Source: Tillus elongatus
Lineage: Eukaryota; Arthropoda; Insecta; Coleoptera; Cleridae
Length of the DNA: 64,000 nucleotides
Assembly (NCBI GenBank): GCA_964006375.1
Contig: OZ023265.1
Coordinates: 117,193,858-117,257,857, forward strand
Direction of reading: 5' to 3'
Below the pieces are notes generated by a model that saw only the letters and a list, made by a program, of their open reading frames with translations, had not been told where the DNA came from and did not search any database. Every line of letters begins with the position of its first letter. Position 1 is the first letter of the stretch. Position numbers and translations under genes: made by a program. Shown here piece after piece: positions 12,236-23,115 of the stretch.

Positions 12236-12940
12236 AAGGTCTTCCTTCAAAATGTGCAAAAAATACAGGGTGAAATATCTCAAAAAGGCGATGCCTAAAT
12301 GTTCTTTTTTATTTCACTATTCGACTCAACGAAAGAATTACATACTTTTGCTAACTTAATCAACTAGCTCTTAAAACAAAACAAAAATAGTAATAGTGCA
12401 CACTTAGCTCTGAAACTCCGAAGAGACTGTATATTCTAGTATTTTTGGACTGCTCGTAAAATTTTAAGCTAATCTTGCATTAATTAACATTTGCCAGAAG
12501 TTTTGAGAAATAATTGGTATCATGCAGACCAATACATGCCCTACTCTTTTATTAGATTTTGTTGTTGATGTCTATAGCTATAGAGATAACTATTGAGAAT
12601 TATTAGGATTATTTACCAAGGGGATTGTGCTACAGCACATCGAGTACACGACATAACAAATCGGGATTACTATTTACTAATCTGTGCCCTATTTTCTGTA
12701 TGATGCTTACGAAGCGCAGGAACAAAGGGGTGAGCTGAATGATTCAACCTTACTATCGGAGACAGAAGCGGCACCAAGTTATTCAGCAAAGGATCACTAG
12801 TTTTAAAGATATTATAACAAACAGTGATGTCTGGTATAAATGAACCTTATCCTTGTCATTGTAGTAAATTTTCATTATGATTCACTAATAATATAAAAAT
12901 TCAAACGGACCTTGGAAATTCGCATTTATTTGAAAAAACT
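12236..12940. other. AT-rich spacer, nothing recognised
   Basis: No gene or known repeat is seen. Confidence 0.5.
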
Positions 12941-12943
12941 TTC

Positions 12944-12945
<2 letters not shown>

Positions 12946-13018
<73 letters not shown>

Positions 13019-13151
13019 CTGAACGTCACACCGTCTGGGATTACCATAATTAAAACGTTGAATGTAGCGGCTTCTCCTCCAGACACCAAAATTTACTTCA
13101 GATTTCTCTTACTAGAGAGTGGTGTCTGGAGGAGAAGCCGCTACATTCAAC

Positions 13152-13220
<69 letters not shown>
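12946..13220. repeat. Foldback unit: (TA)n - 43-bp arm - loop - 43-bp arm - (TA)n
   Basis: A TA tract (12,946-13,014) is followed by a unique arm at 13,046-13,088. A 31-nt loop comes next, then the near-perfect reverse complement of the arm at 13,120-13,162 and a second TA tract (13,160-13,220). TA tracts are self-complementary, so the whole ~270-bp unit can fold into one long hairpin. No target duplication was found. Confidence 0.9.
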
Positions 13221-13223
<3 letters not shown>

Positions 13224-15090
13224 AGTGATAACTAAAATAACCTAACTGATATGAACAAAATTTGGCACATGTCTTCATTTTTCTACAATCGTGGACGAGT
13301 TCGTAAATCAGCTATAACGAACACCCCCACCCCCCCCCCACCCAAATATACAAAAATATTTCTGAATACGCTATATTTTGGAACGTATTATAGTAACTGG
13401 AATGAGACTTTACAGGTGGCTATAAATGGTGTGAATAAACATCTGTTGTGAATTTTACGTAATTCGGTTGAAAGACTTGGAGTTTTTTCCAAATTAAAAA
13501 TAAAATCTGAAAGACATGAATTGAAACGACTTAACTGGTTAAAGTACAATGCTTGACAAAGGCAGAATAGTCGGTTGCCATGCTTAGATTGATACATACT
13601 ACAGGCTTAAATCATATTGCAATGATAACCAAACATAAATAACACGCTTAGAAAATACCACCCGAATTAGGGATCGAAAAATCTCGGCCTCAAAGATCCT
13701 GGTTACCTATCAAATTGTTTATCAACAATTACGATATGAAAATGACAGACTGAAAATGCGACAACGTTATGTATTGCATTTATAAGTGTCATATTATAAG
13801 AATATGAGGAGATACGAAATAACGAAAGAAAGCGGTACTCGTTTTATTAAAATGATTTTAATGCATTTTGTTTTTTAAAAAAATATTTGGTGCCTTATCA
13901 TTTCTATGAATGTTCACTACCATAATACACTTCCTGCGTCCAGACCTTTTTCTTTGTTGACAAAATTTGGGGCATTCGGCAATACTTGTTACCTCCTTCA
14001 AAGAAAAACTTAGAAACCGTGGTATATGGTGATTGACCTCAGGTGGATATAGATCTGCTCAATAGTGAGGTCACGATTGCCTATAACACCTGCCTGGAGT
14101 TATATAATTGTGGGCGCCCCAGACTAGTGCCAGGTAATATAGAAATTTAGATATCTAGATAATTGTTAGTAAGAATAAATTGTTTGTGCAGACGTCAAAA
14201 GAAAGGAGAGATTAGGGAGGAATTTCTCTTCAATCAAACAGATATGTTAATGTAACAAAACATTAGATTGATTCATATAAATTAAATTTGGAATAGCAAA
14301 CAAAATGAAATAAAAATGGTTGGTTAATCTCAAATAAACATAACTTAAAAATAAGATCTAAGATCGAAACAGTCATGCGTTTCAGCGTCAGGCGAGTTAT
14401 CAAGATTTAATTCTGTAATTAGCTGTTACATTTACTCCTAGGATAGCGCCGCTGTGGCCATGTTGAAAAGTCGACTGAAACTTCCCAATTCGGACTCACC
14501 GGCATCGGATGATTTTTCAAATCACTTCTGTCGTTGTGATCGAGCTTAAGATGGAGGGTAGGTTAGTTTAAATGAGCAAAAATGGTCAGAAGGGGCCTAA
14601 TTGCCAGTAAGCATCTTACCTTTATTTTGTTTTTTATTAGATTTTATATAATCAGACATTTAAACAAATTTGATTTATAGCTCAGGACGAAACGGTTATA
14701 AGGGAATTTTTAAAGTCATAATTTTTAATTTAACCCTATATCTTTGAAACGAAACAATTTTTGTGAATTTTACCTGCGCCATGAAAAATAACTAACAAGT
14801 GCAACATTAGTTTCTTACTAATGCCGCTGATTACTGAGGTACTCTACCAAAGTTTCGAATTTGGGAAACCCTTTTTATTTTAAGCGTATAAGTAGATACA
14901 CCATATTAATAAAAATTAAAATTACCTGAAAAGTACACCTGAAATGTTTAGGCTATGGTGCAGGGAAAAAGAAACTTGCTTTATTGTATAACTATTTTTG
15001 GTGAATTTTTATTTAAAATAAATCACTAATAGAGAGGTGAGACTTTGCAAAAAAATTAATATATATATTGATTATTAATTTCATTCAATT
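13221..15090. other. Spacer with traces of TAm ends
   Basis: No gene is supported. A TAm end motif (actaccataatacacttcctgcgtcc) is at ~13,917-13,943 and a diverged inner block (ggtgaatttttatttaaaa, then actaatagagaggtgaga) at ~15,000-15,050. A C-run near 13,330 is a homopolymer. Confidence 0.45.
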
Positions 15091-15095
15091 CTTGG

Positions 15096-15587
15096 CTGTG
15101 TTTCCCTTATGTTTTCTTATTTAAGAGAATAGTATTAGTATTACTCTCTTTAATCCAATTTAAAACCATGTTCCACCATTAAAGAAATAAAATCACAGAA
15201 TTTAATCATACATGCTTAGTTGATTAAACATTTTTTTCTGGAAAAGAAACGGTTGCCATTTTGGAAAAGGGTGATAAAACCGCGCCAAAATTTAGAAGCA
15301 TACTGTGCGAGATTAGAGCTTTCAAACGATGCATCACAAAACTGTGTTCCCCTTATGTTTTCTTATTTAAGAGAATAGTACTAGTATTACTCTCTTTAAT
15401 CCAATTTAAAACCATGTTCCACCTTTAAAGAAATAAAATCACAGAATTTAATCATACATGCTTAGTTGATTAAACATTTTTTTCTGGAAAAGAAACGGTT
15501 GCCATTTTGGAAAAGGGTGATAAAACCGCGCCAAAATTTAGAAGCATACTGTGCGAGATTAGAGCTTTCAAACGATGCATCACAACT
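15096..15587. repeat. Tandem duplication, 2 x 246 bp
   Basis: Copies at 15,096-15,341 and 15,342-15,587 differ at only a few positions (for example tttccc/ttcccc and agtattagta/agtactagta). The duplication is therefore recent. It sits just left of a TAm copy and shows no coding potential. Confidence 0.92.
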
Positions 15588-15599
15588 TCTATATCACAA

Positions 15600-15716
15600 C
15601 ATTCTTTAAAAGAATTCACTAATGAGGAGATCCCGACTTTTGAATTTTGAAAAAATTTCTTCAAATGAGCGCTAACCTGCCCCCTCAGAACACATATCCG
15701 GAGTCAGTTTCAATTT

Positions 15717-15787
<71 letters not shown>

Positions 15788-16135
15788 TTTATATAAATTT
15801 TATGTTTTCTTTAGAAAATAATTTTTTTCTCCGAAAATTACAAAGCTGTTTTAATGAAATTTATTGGATATTATGCCTTGGGAGAGACCTTACTACATAA
15901 AAAAATTCAGCTTTTTAAGTTGATACAAAATAGAGTTATTCAACTTTCAAATTTTCTTTCGAAAAAAAAATTTTTCTCCGAATATTACAAAGCCATAAAA
16001 TTTGCTGTATATCTTGCCTTTGGAAAGACCTTTCTACATACCAAAATTAAACTTTCTAAGTTTATAGAAAATTGAGTTATTCAAGTTTGAAACATTTAAT
16101 AAAAATTCACTACCATAACGCACTTGCTGCGTCCC
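15600..16135 (+). mobile_element. TAm family, short copy with internal (TA)n
   Basis: Starts with attcactaatgaggagatcc and has the shared tcaaatgagcgctaacctg and gtcagtttcaattttt block. (TA)n follows at 15,724-15,785. It ends with ttcactaccataacgcactt and gctgcgtcc at ~16,107-16,135. Its inner part contains two direct ~110-bp repeats (cttactaca/cttttctac... aaaattca units at ~15,830-15,960 and ~15,975-16,085). Confidence 0.8.
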
Positions 16136-16329
16136 GAACTTTTGCTAAATACTAAGCTAAGGGTCTTTTTTTAACTTTAATGTATTCCAGTTCTTGTTTC
16201 TGGTACTTTCCATAAGTATGCTATTCTCTTTGGTCCTTTAAATATTGCATTTGTAATAACCATTTTCCTATCAGAGCTCTATAAGCCTTTTTCATTTACT
16301 TTTCATAATTCGAATTTTCCAGCAACAGT

Positions 16330-16404
16330 AAAGTATTTTTTATTTAACGTCGTTCTATTTCCAAGACTATGGTCAAGCATCGACGCAGGGTGCAGTTTCA
16401 TCTT
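16330..16404 (-). repeat. SINE-like copy, 3' part, split by the LINE
   Basis: The conserved ctatttccaagactatggtc and cagggtgcagtttcatctt lie here. The copy continues at 21,642 after the 5.2-kb LINE insertion. Confidence 0.75.
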
Positions 16405-16492
16405 TTTTTTTTTTTGTTCCCTCAGGGCTCGTCCGCGGCCTTGCCGCCCCGATAGCACCGCAACCCTTGGTTGATTGTGCATACCCCTAGTC

Positions 16493-19400
16493 TTACTCCA
16501 CCCATTCCAAAATCACTGTGCCTTGAACTAGTCTGCACAGCGATTGGTAGGGTGAAGTTTTATATTGCTCTGTCTCCGGTCTAGAGTGACCGTAGATCAG
16601 TTGTCTTTTCCGGTCCAGAGCTATACACTCGCACAAGATGTGCTGGGCTGATTCCTCCCCCTCGCCGCAGAGTCTGCATGCGAGGTCCCCTTCAAACCGC
16701 CCCATTTTATGTAGGTGTTTCTTGACGGCCATGTGTCCCGTCAAGAGACCTGTTGTGTTTCTGAGCTGTCCTCTGCTAAGGTTTAGCAGCTCCACAGCTC
16801 TCTTTGAACTGGGTCCGTCAATTATTGACTTCCCATGTCTGAGCCCTGGACAGTCCGCCCAGTACACCTTGTGTTGGTTTCTGACCCAGGACTTAATGGC
16901 TCCCCTGGCAGTGCTCTTTGACACGCCCAGAGCCGGTTCTGGTCCCATAAATGGTTCTGCTGACCCCCTCTTTGCGAGACTGTCAGCTTCTTCATTGCCT
17001 TTGACCCCCGAGTGACCCGGCACCCAGATGAGGGTCACCTCATTCTGCCCAGCCAGGTCGCTCGTCTCGTCTCGGCACTCACTCACCAGCCAGGAATTTA
17101 CCCGTGGGCTACTTAGTGCCTTAAGGGCTGCCTGGCTGTCTGTGGCTATGAGGATCCGCTTGTTGGTGTAGCCCCTCCTCTTGTTCTCCCGCACACAGTG
17201 CAGGATGGCGTACATCTCGGCCTGAAACACCGTTGCATGGGCTCCGAGGGAAATACTGTGACTTACCCTCGGTCCTTCCGAGTAAACACCTGCCCCCGTC
17301 CCACGCTCCCCGCCAGATCCGTCCGTGAACCAGACGAGCGCGTCCCGTGGTATGCCCGGTGTCTCCTCCCGCCATGCCCCGCGATCAGGGATTTCCACTG
17401 TGAAGTTGTTTTCCCTGCACATTCGCGGGCTCGCGAAGTCTGACCTCATTTCAAGCATGGGTTCCTTCACGATCTCCTGAATTTTGCAGTGGCCCCTGAA
17501 GCCTGGGTTGATCTTCAGTCTACCATTGCAGGCTAGTCTGTATAGTCCTAGCCTGGCCTCTCCCATAATAACGAAGTGTAGGGGGGGTAGATCCAGCAAC
17601 ACCTCCATGGCGGCTGTTGGGGTTGAAGACATGGCCCCTGTGATGCCTAGGCAAGCCATCCTTTGGATCTTGCCTAGTTTTTGTTTGGCACTGGATTGTG
17701 TCACCTTAGGCCACCAGACCAGTGCCGCATATGTTAACGATGGTCTGACCACCCTTGTGTACAGCCAGTGGGCCATACTAGGTCTTAGTCCCCACGTTTT
17801 TCCATATAGCCGCCTAGTGACGGCTAAGGTCATGACTGCCTTATGCAGTATTTTTCCAATGTGACCATTCCAGGTTAGCTTAGAGTCCAATACGACCCCA
17901 AGATATTTTACCTCCCTGGCCATTGGAACGCTCCTACCGTATAGAGTGAGAGTTCTGTGGCTTTCACACTTCCTCCTCCTCGTAAACGGCACGACGGTTG
18001 CTTTCTCGGGGCTCACCCCGAGCCCTTGATCAACCGTCCACCCTTCCACCACTTTCAGTGCAGTCTGCATACGCTCCCACACTGCCTGTGTGACCTTTCC
18101 TCGGACTATGATGACAATGTCGTCCGCATAGCCCTGTACCTCATACCCCCCTCCCGAGAGCCTCCCCAGCAGGCCGTCCACGACTAGACACCAGAGCAAG
18201 GGAGACAGAACGCTCCCCTGCGGACACCCCGCCGCGACCCCCGCCAGCAGAGTCCCTCCCGCGAGTGAGGTGAACACCGCCCTGTCCCTGAGCATGGAAC
18301 CGATCCACCTGCAGCAGGTCTCCTCTATTCCACGCTCCCGGGCAGCTGCCAGAACCGATCCGAACGAGGTGTTGCTAAAGGCCCCCTCTATGTCTAGGAA
18401 GGCCCCCAGCGCCACCTCCTTGTTCTCCAGCGTATTCTCCAGTTTCAGCACCAGTTGGTGCAGTGCTGTTTCTGTTGAGAATCCTGCTCTGTATGCATAT
18501 TGTCCGCAGTGTAGAGGATATGCTTCCAGTACACCGCCCCTAATGTGCCGGTCGAGCAGTTTTTCCACTGTTTTCAGCAAGAAGGACATGAGACTTATTG
18601 GCCTCAGGGACTTTGCCTGGTCTGTTGGACGCCCAGGTTTAGGAATAAATACAACCCTGGCCAGTCTCCATGCCCTCGGAATGTACCCCAGAGCCAGGCT
18701 GGCCCTCATAATGAGGGTAAGCACCGGCGCCAGTATATCTATCCCCTGTTGGAGCATGATGGGCATTATTCCATCAAATCCCGGCGATTTGTATGGCTTA
18801 AAGCTGTTAATGGCCCATCTGATTTTGCTCCAGGTAACCACCTCTTTAGCGACTGTCCAGTCTACTCTAGATGCCCGCCTATAAGGCGCCTCTATTTCTG
18901 AGTGTTCCCAGTCCGGAGGTGATTGGTTTATTATGTTACAGCCGGGGAAGTGCGTCTGGAGTAAAATTTCCATAGTTTCCTCCCCCGAGCTTGTAAAGCC
19001 TCCCGTGGGTGTTCTAAGGGAGCCTATGTTAGTCTGAGGGCCCTTAGACAGGATCTTGTGTAGTCGAGCACTCTCGGACGTGTTTTCCACTTCTTCGCAG
19101 TGCCTCCTCCACGACTCCTTCTTGGCGTCCCTCAGTCTTTTGTTATAGGTCGATAGGGCCTGTCTATATTCATCCCATGCTCCCGACCTTTTGGCCGCGT
19201 TAAACAGCTTACGAACCTGCGTCCTCCTTTGCCTGAGGTCCTCGTTCCACCATGGGACGTTCCTGGTGGACACCCTCATTTTCAGGGGGCAGTTGGCGTT
19301 ATAGGCCGAGGTAATTGCGTCTCGCAATTGGACTGCTGCAATCTCGAGGTCTATTGAATCCCTTATGGCCCTCTCAACCCCCCGCAGTTCCACAGCTAGG

Positions 19401-20137
19401 TCTGCCCTGTAGGCTTCCCAGTCCGCCTTGCGGGGGTCCCGGTACCATACCGTTTCTCTTTCGACTTTGGCGATTTCAAACCGGATGTATCTGTGGTCTG
19501 AGCTACTCACTTCCCCAGACACAGCCCAGCTTTTAACAAAGTCACCCAGAAACTGGGTGGAAACTGTTAGGTCTAAAACTTCCTCACGCCGTGTTGTGAC
19601 GAATGTCGGTTTATTACCTCTATTCAATATGTCTAAATTAAATTTCATAAAGAATTGTAAAAGTGCCTCACCCCTAGAGTTTGTGTCCGAGCTACCCCAC
19701 AACTCATGGTGCGCATTCGCATCCATGCCGATGATGGTCTGCCATCCACCTGCTCTGCTACCCACCATCAGCTGCTCCAATTCGTTGGGTGGAGGAGGGT
19801 CCGTGCTGTCCCCTGGCAGATAGGCTGACGCGACAGTAATGTCCCTCAGCCCATCCGCTCCTCCACATCGGATTTTGATCGTTGCCAGGTCCCTGGAACA
19901 GAAATTCATTAGAGGGAGAAACTCTATCCCTTCCCTGACAAAAATGCAGGCCCTCGGATTCTCGCTGGACCTGCTGTAGATGAGCTTTCCATTAGCTCCG
20001 CCGAGTCCCTTGATCTCTCCTTTGTAGGAGTACGGTTCCTGGATGAGGGCCACATCCGTGTTCCTCAGAGCCATTAGTAGTCCGGCCGTGGCTGCCCTAC
20101 TGTGTTGGAGGTTGACCTGAAGGAACCTAAGTCCCAT
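16493..20137 (-). CDS. LINE ORF2: endonuclease - reverse transcriptase - RNase H - zinc knuckle
   Basis: A protein of 1,214 aa that cuts target DNA, reverse-transcribes the element RNA and degrades the RNA strand. The APE-type endonuclease spans ~1-220, with E34 in QEP, D139 in GMDANAHHE and S213-D214-H215. The reverse transcriptase spans ~440-700, with D582 in FLDIEGAF and YADD at 670-673. RNase H spans ~933-1,058, with D939, E974, D1000 and D1052 and the WVPGHSG loop. A C-terminal CCHC knuckle uses C1154, C1157, H1166 and C1169 or C1171. Its ATG lies inside the last codons of ORF1 in another frame, an 11-nt overlap, suggesting coupled re-initiation. The RNase H places it with the R1/LOA/I groups; the exact clade is not resolved. 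Confidence 0.96.
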   Translation of the reverse strand: MGLRFLQVNLQHSRAATAGLLMALRNTDVALIQEPYSYKGEIKGLGGANGKLIYSRSSENPRACIFVREGIEFLPLMNFCSRDLATIKIRCGGADGLRDITVASAYLPGDSTDPPPPNELEQLMVGSRAGGWQTIIGMDANAHHELWGSSDTNSRGEALLQFFMKFNLDILNRGNKPTFVTTRREEVLDLTVSTQFLGDFVKSWAVSGEVSSSDHRYIRFEIAKVERETVWYRDPRKADWEAYRADLAVELRGVERAIRDSIDLEIAAVQLRDAITSAYNANCPLKMRVSTRNVPWWNEDLRQRRTQVRKLFNAAKRSGAWDEYRQALSTYNKRLRDAKKESWRRHCEEVENTSESARLHKILSKGPQTNIGSLRTPTGGFTSSGEETMEILLQTHFPGCNIINQSPPDWEHSEIEAPYRRASRVDWTVAKEVVTWSKIRWAINSFKPYKSPGFDGIMPIMLQQGIDILAPVLTLIMRASLALGYIPRAWRLARVVFIPKPGRPTDQAKSLRPISLMSFLLKTVEKLLDRHIRGGVLEAYPLHCGQYAYRAGFSTETALHQLVLKLENTLENKEVALGAFLDIEGAFSNTSFGSVLAAARERGIEETCCRWIGSMLRDRAVFTSLAGGTLLAGVAAGCPQGSVLSPLLWCLVVDGLLGRLSGGGYEVQGYADDIVIIVRGKVTQAVWERMQTALKVVEGWTVDQGLGVSPEKATVVPFTRRRKCESHRTLTLYGRSVPMAREVKYLGVVLDSKLTWNGHIGKILHKAVMTLAVTRRLYGKTWGLRPSMAHWLYTRVVRPSLTYAALVWWPKVTQSSAKQKLGKIQRMACLGITGAMSSTPTAAMEVLLDLPPLHFVIMGEARLGLYRLACNGRLKINPGFRGHCKIQEIVKEPMLEMRSDFASPRMCRENNFTVEIPDRGAWREETPGIPRDALVWFTDGSGGERGTGAGVYSEGPRVSHSISLGAHATVFQAEMYAILHCVRENKRRGYTNKRILIATDSQAALKALSSPRVNSWLVSECRDETSDLAGQNEVTLIWVPGHSGVKGNEEADSLAKRGSAEPFMGPEPALGVSKSTARGAIKSWVRNQHKVYWADCPGLRHGKSIIDGPSSKRAVELLNLSRGQLRNTTGLLTGHMAVKKHLHKMGRFEGDLACRLCGEGEESAQHILCECIALDRKRQLIYGHSRPETEQYKTSPYQSLCRLVQGTVILEWVE

Positions 20138-21284
20138 TAACCCTTAATTGCTTCCCCAGTGGGCGGAAGCTAACCCTTCCCATGCCCCAGAATGCCTTGA
20201 AGGAGGTTCCTTCAAGGGCTCTGTAAGATGTCGGGTCGATCGAGAAGGCGAGCGTCTGTCCTTTCTCCTCTGCCTTCCTGCTTAGAACCGACCAGTGTTG
20301 CGTCCCCAGTTCAGGGTTCTGGATCTTAAGTCTGCTGATCACCGTCTCCTGCGGGACGGTGTCAGGGATCCGTACGAGGACCTTGCGTCTCTTTGGGAGT
20401 TCCTTGGGCTCGACGGCTGTCAAGTCCGCCCCCTCCCAAATCTGACCGAGGCCCCCGATCGTTTTCCGCAGCCAGTCCCGCGACTGCGGGCCGGCACAGG
20501 TTATCCAGAGGATGCCCCCCGTCAGGCGCGTCCGGTGGAACTGAGGCGGGCTCTCCCCTTCCTGAAGAGAGTCCACTGCAGCTACCACCGCAGCCTGGAT
20601 CAGGTCCGCCTTCCCCTGGTCTAGCGTGACCTCAGGATGGCGTCTGTCAATCACCGCCATCCCGAGGCCCTCCGCAGCCTCCCTGTAAGAGCCAGTCTGC
20701 GCCGGTGTTCCGGCCTTAGTTCCTTTGGGAGGTCTGTCTGTAGTAGGCGTGCTAGAGCCAGAGCGCGGCGTCTTCCGACTCGCACTCTCCTCTTGCGCCT
20801 TTACAGGCACCCTGGCCCTTTTGGAACGTCTGTCTGTAGTGGGCGTGCTAGAGTTCGAGCGCGTCCTCTTCTGACCCGCACTCCCCTCTTGCGCCTTTAC
20901 AGGTTTCTCGACCGTCCAGGTCCCGGCCGCCATTTTTTGCGCCCTCCGGAGCTTCTTTCTTTGCGCCCCGGAAAGACGCTTGGACTGCCGGGGCAGTCCC
21001 TCTACTCTAACAGTAGAGTCCTCACTGGTGGAGGGGCCCCCGGAGTCCGCGGAGCTCGCCGCCCTCCGGTGGGACCCAGCCTCCAGCTTGGGTGTCGGGG
21101 ACAGGTCTCTGGCCGAAGCTACCCCCTGATCCCCCGTATCTACGCCGGTCGTGGGACCTCCAGAGTCCGCTGCCGCACCCTGGCTCGTCTCCGTTTCCGG
21201 GATAGACTCAAGGCTCAAGTCTGTAGCCGGAGCCACTCCTCGAGCCTCATTGGTTTTGGTTTTATATGTATTTATAATCTTCAT
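20127..21284 (-). CDS. LINE ORF1 protein with DUF4780 domain
   Basis: A protein of 385 aa, presumably the RNA-binding partner of ORF2 in the retrotransposition particle. The N-terminal ~200 residues are Ser/Thr/Pro/Lys-rich and low in complexity. They contain a 31-residue unit repeated twice in tandem (PVKAQE...SSTPTTDR, ~128-190) and a shorter duplicated ADSGGP(T/S)T motif near 40 and 80. The C-terminal part (~200-375) looks like DUF4780, a domain of arthropod LINE ORF1s, with GGILWITCAGPQSRDWL and RKVLVRIPD. No CCHC knuckle is visible here; the knuckle is in ORF2. The ATG at 21,284 is the first in frame after a 357-nt leader. Confidence 0.9.
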   Translation of the reverse strand: MKIINTYKTKTNEARGVAPATDLSLESIPETETSQGAAADSGGPTTGVDTGDQGVASARDLSPTPKLEAGSHRRAASSADSGGPSTSEDSTVRVEGLPRQSKRLSGAQRKKLRRAQKMAAGTWTVEKPVKAQEGSAGQKRTRSNSSTPTTDRRSKRARVPVKAQEESASRKTPRSGSSTPTTDRPPKGTKAGTPAQTGSYREAAEGLGMAVIDRRHPEVTLDQGKADLIQAAVVAAVDSLQEGESPPQFHRTRLTGGILWITCAGPQSRDWLRKTIGGLGQIWEGADLTAVEPKELPKRRKVLVRIPDTVPQETVISRLKIQNPELGTQHWSVLSRKAEEKGQTLAFSIDPTSYRALEGTSFKAFWGMGRVSFRPLGKQLRVNGT

Positions 21285-21641
21285 GTTGTTCCCACGAGAA
21301 TGGGGGAAATACTGTCCACACCATCAGAACCCCCTGTGTGGTGCAAGGCGGGTTACTCTGGAGGGTTGCCTGGTACTCCAGAGGTTCCGTTCACGACACC
21401 ATCGCCCTGGTGCCATCCATCCATAGGCACGGGTCACGTGACACCGTAGATTGGGGGAGTTTAGTTCGACCTCCTTGTCTAGATCCGTCATGTTTAGTTA
21501 TTAGCAGGGTCACCTCGTGCAGGATGCGGATTTTTACCGCGCATGACGGTCTTGGGGAAAGCTTCATCGGGAGTTTATGTTGTTATTTCCACTTCCTCAG
21601 CTTGCCCCCTGGAGTCCTTTGGCCCGCGACTCCTTAACCCC
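21285..21641 (-). promoter_or_regulatory. LINE 5' UTR / internal promoter region
   Basis: A GC-rich leader between the left target duplication and ORF1. LINEs of this type usually carry an internal Pol II promoter here; no specific motif is identified. Confidence 0.5.
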
Positions 21642-21910
21642 GCAGTTTCATCTTACCATCCTAGAGATTGTTAGCAACCCTTTCCTTTCTGTAAGGAGGG
21701 TAGTGCCCAATAATGCATGGTACACGAAACCGACGGCTTTACCTTCTATCCGAAGAGTGCAACCAGCTCACCTTCAACTTATTCAAACACAATGCCCCAA
21801 CCTCAGTTGATGTTAATTTTACAGTATGTACTGAAAATAAAACGACGCTTCTACTTGGAATATAACTCAGGGCCTTTGGTTCCAGAGGCACACATTCTTA
21901 CCACAACCGA
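21642..21910 (-). repeat. SINE-like copy, 5' part, continuing from 16,404
   Basis: It resumes the family sequence after the LINE (cagtttcatcttaccatcct, tctgtaaggagggtag). It runs through acaacctca(g)tt-gatg-type body to a tRNA-like head near 21,860-21,905; on the minus strand this includes aagaatgtgtgcctctgg, as in the copy at 63,255. Confidence 0.7.
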
Positions 21911-22645
21911 AGCCGATTTTCCGGCTTTAGAGTACCTTCTTATCCTTTCTGCAACCGAGTTCATCCTTACGATAAAGTGAAGTTGTAGGAAATTACTAGT
22001 ATTTAACCCTGTGCTAAGAACAAAAATGTTGTTGTGGAGCGGAAAGGAACGTTTTTATATCTGTATTTGACTTAAAAAATAATCTTATCAAATAAGATAA
22101 CCACAACACAATTATTTTTTTTAAATGAATTGGAACAAGTTACTTTAACCTCAATTAATCAGTGTAGTTTTGCATAAATTATAGGCAGACTGCATAAAAT
22201 GACGAAATTTCGAAAGCAATTCCCAAAAGTGCACTAATTGCATCGTACTTGAGTGTATACTTTAGTGCATAACCATTTTCGTTGTCTGCCTCCCGCTTGA
22301 ATTGCAATGTCAGTATCAAGGCCGTCGCAGCAGTAGTGCCATAGCGTCTAGATGAAAGCTCTGTTGATGAGGACCCTTTACTTGCCTTCAGGCACAGGCT
22401 ACCACCCTTCATACTCTTCCTTTATCACTCCCTCTAACTACAACTCTTATTCATTTAGCACACCCTTCTTTAAATGACGACTTTTATACTCTGATTCAGC
22501 AGACACTTTCTCTACGTTTAAATACATATATAGGCCCATTCAAATTTCACCAGGAAAAATATTTTCATGTAAGCTACAATTGAATCCCTGAAAAAAAGTC
22601 TTTTAATATGCGATATTTGACAGTTTGAGGATTTAATTAATATTA
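21911..22645. other. AT-rich spacer, nothing recognised
   Basis: Only short ORFs without family features occur. Confidence 0.45.
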
Positions 22646-22649
22646 AGAA

Positions 22650-23030
22650 TTCGCTGGTCTTTTTGGTGAATTTTGATTTAAAAAAATTCACTAATAGAGA
22701 GGTATCGATGGTGAGACTTTGCAAAAAAAATTTCAAATGAGCGCAAACTAGGACTCTTAGAATCCGTATTCGGGGTCAGTTTCAATTTTTATATGTTCAT
22801 CTTTCTAAGTTTATAGGAAATTGAGTTATTTAAATCTTGAGTTTTCTTTCGAAAAAAATTTTTTCCTCAAAAATTACACAGCTATTTTAATAAAATTTGG
22901 TGGATATGTTGCCTTGAGAAAGACCTTGCCACGTTCCAAAATTCAACTGTCTAAGTTTACATAAAATTGAGTTATTCAAATTTGAAGGATTGAATAAAAA
23001 TTCACTACCATAACACACTTGCTGCGTCTA
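22650..23030 (+). mobile_element. TAm family, short copy lacking the TA tract
   Basis: It shares ttggtgaattttgatttaaa, attcactaatagagaggt, atttcaaatgagcgcaaact and gtcagtttcaatttttatatg with other copies. It then goes directly to the inner block and ends with ttcactaccataacacactt and gctgcgtc. The TA array is absent exactly where it sits in other copies. Confidence 0.75.
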
Positions 23031-23036
23031 GAACTT

Positions 23037-23115
23037 TTTCTTCTTTACAACGATATAAAAAACGATGATTATTCTAAGAAATAAAAATTTTACAGTGGTT
23101 TTCTTTTGTTTTCAA
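23037..23115 (+). repeat. Solo end fragment of the 57.7-59.7 kb mariner family
   Basis: The stretch with cgatgattattctaagaaat, aaaattttacagtgg and ttttctttt matches the left inverted repeat at ~57,870-57,945. Confidence 0.7.

Larger units (their letters stand above)
16405..21641 (-). mobile_element. Full-length non-LTR retrotransposon with two open ORFs (R1/LOA/I-group)
   Basis: The element lies on the minus strand. It has a 5' UTR at 21,285-21,641, ORF1, ORF2 and a short 3' UTR ending in a poly(A) tail, seen as a T13 run at 16,403-16,415. It is flanked by a 13-bp target duplication, GCAGTTTCATCTT, at 16,392-16,404 and 21,642-21,654. Both ORFs are uninterrupted and all catalytic residues are present, so it is young and possibly active. 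GC content is clearly above the surroundings. Confidence 0.95.

Noticed and set aside
17957..19823. Long plus-strand ORFs opposite LINE ORF2, and others opposite ORF1 at 20.3-21.4 kb
   Set aside because: Antisense shadows of GC-rich coding sequence; the minus-strand proteins explain the region fully.
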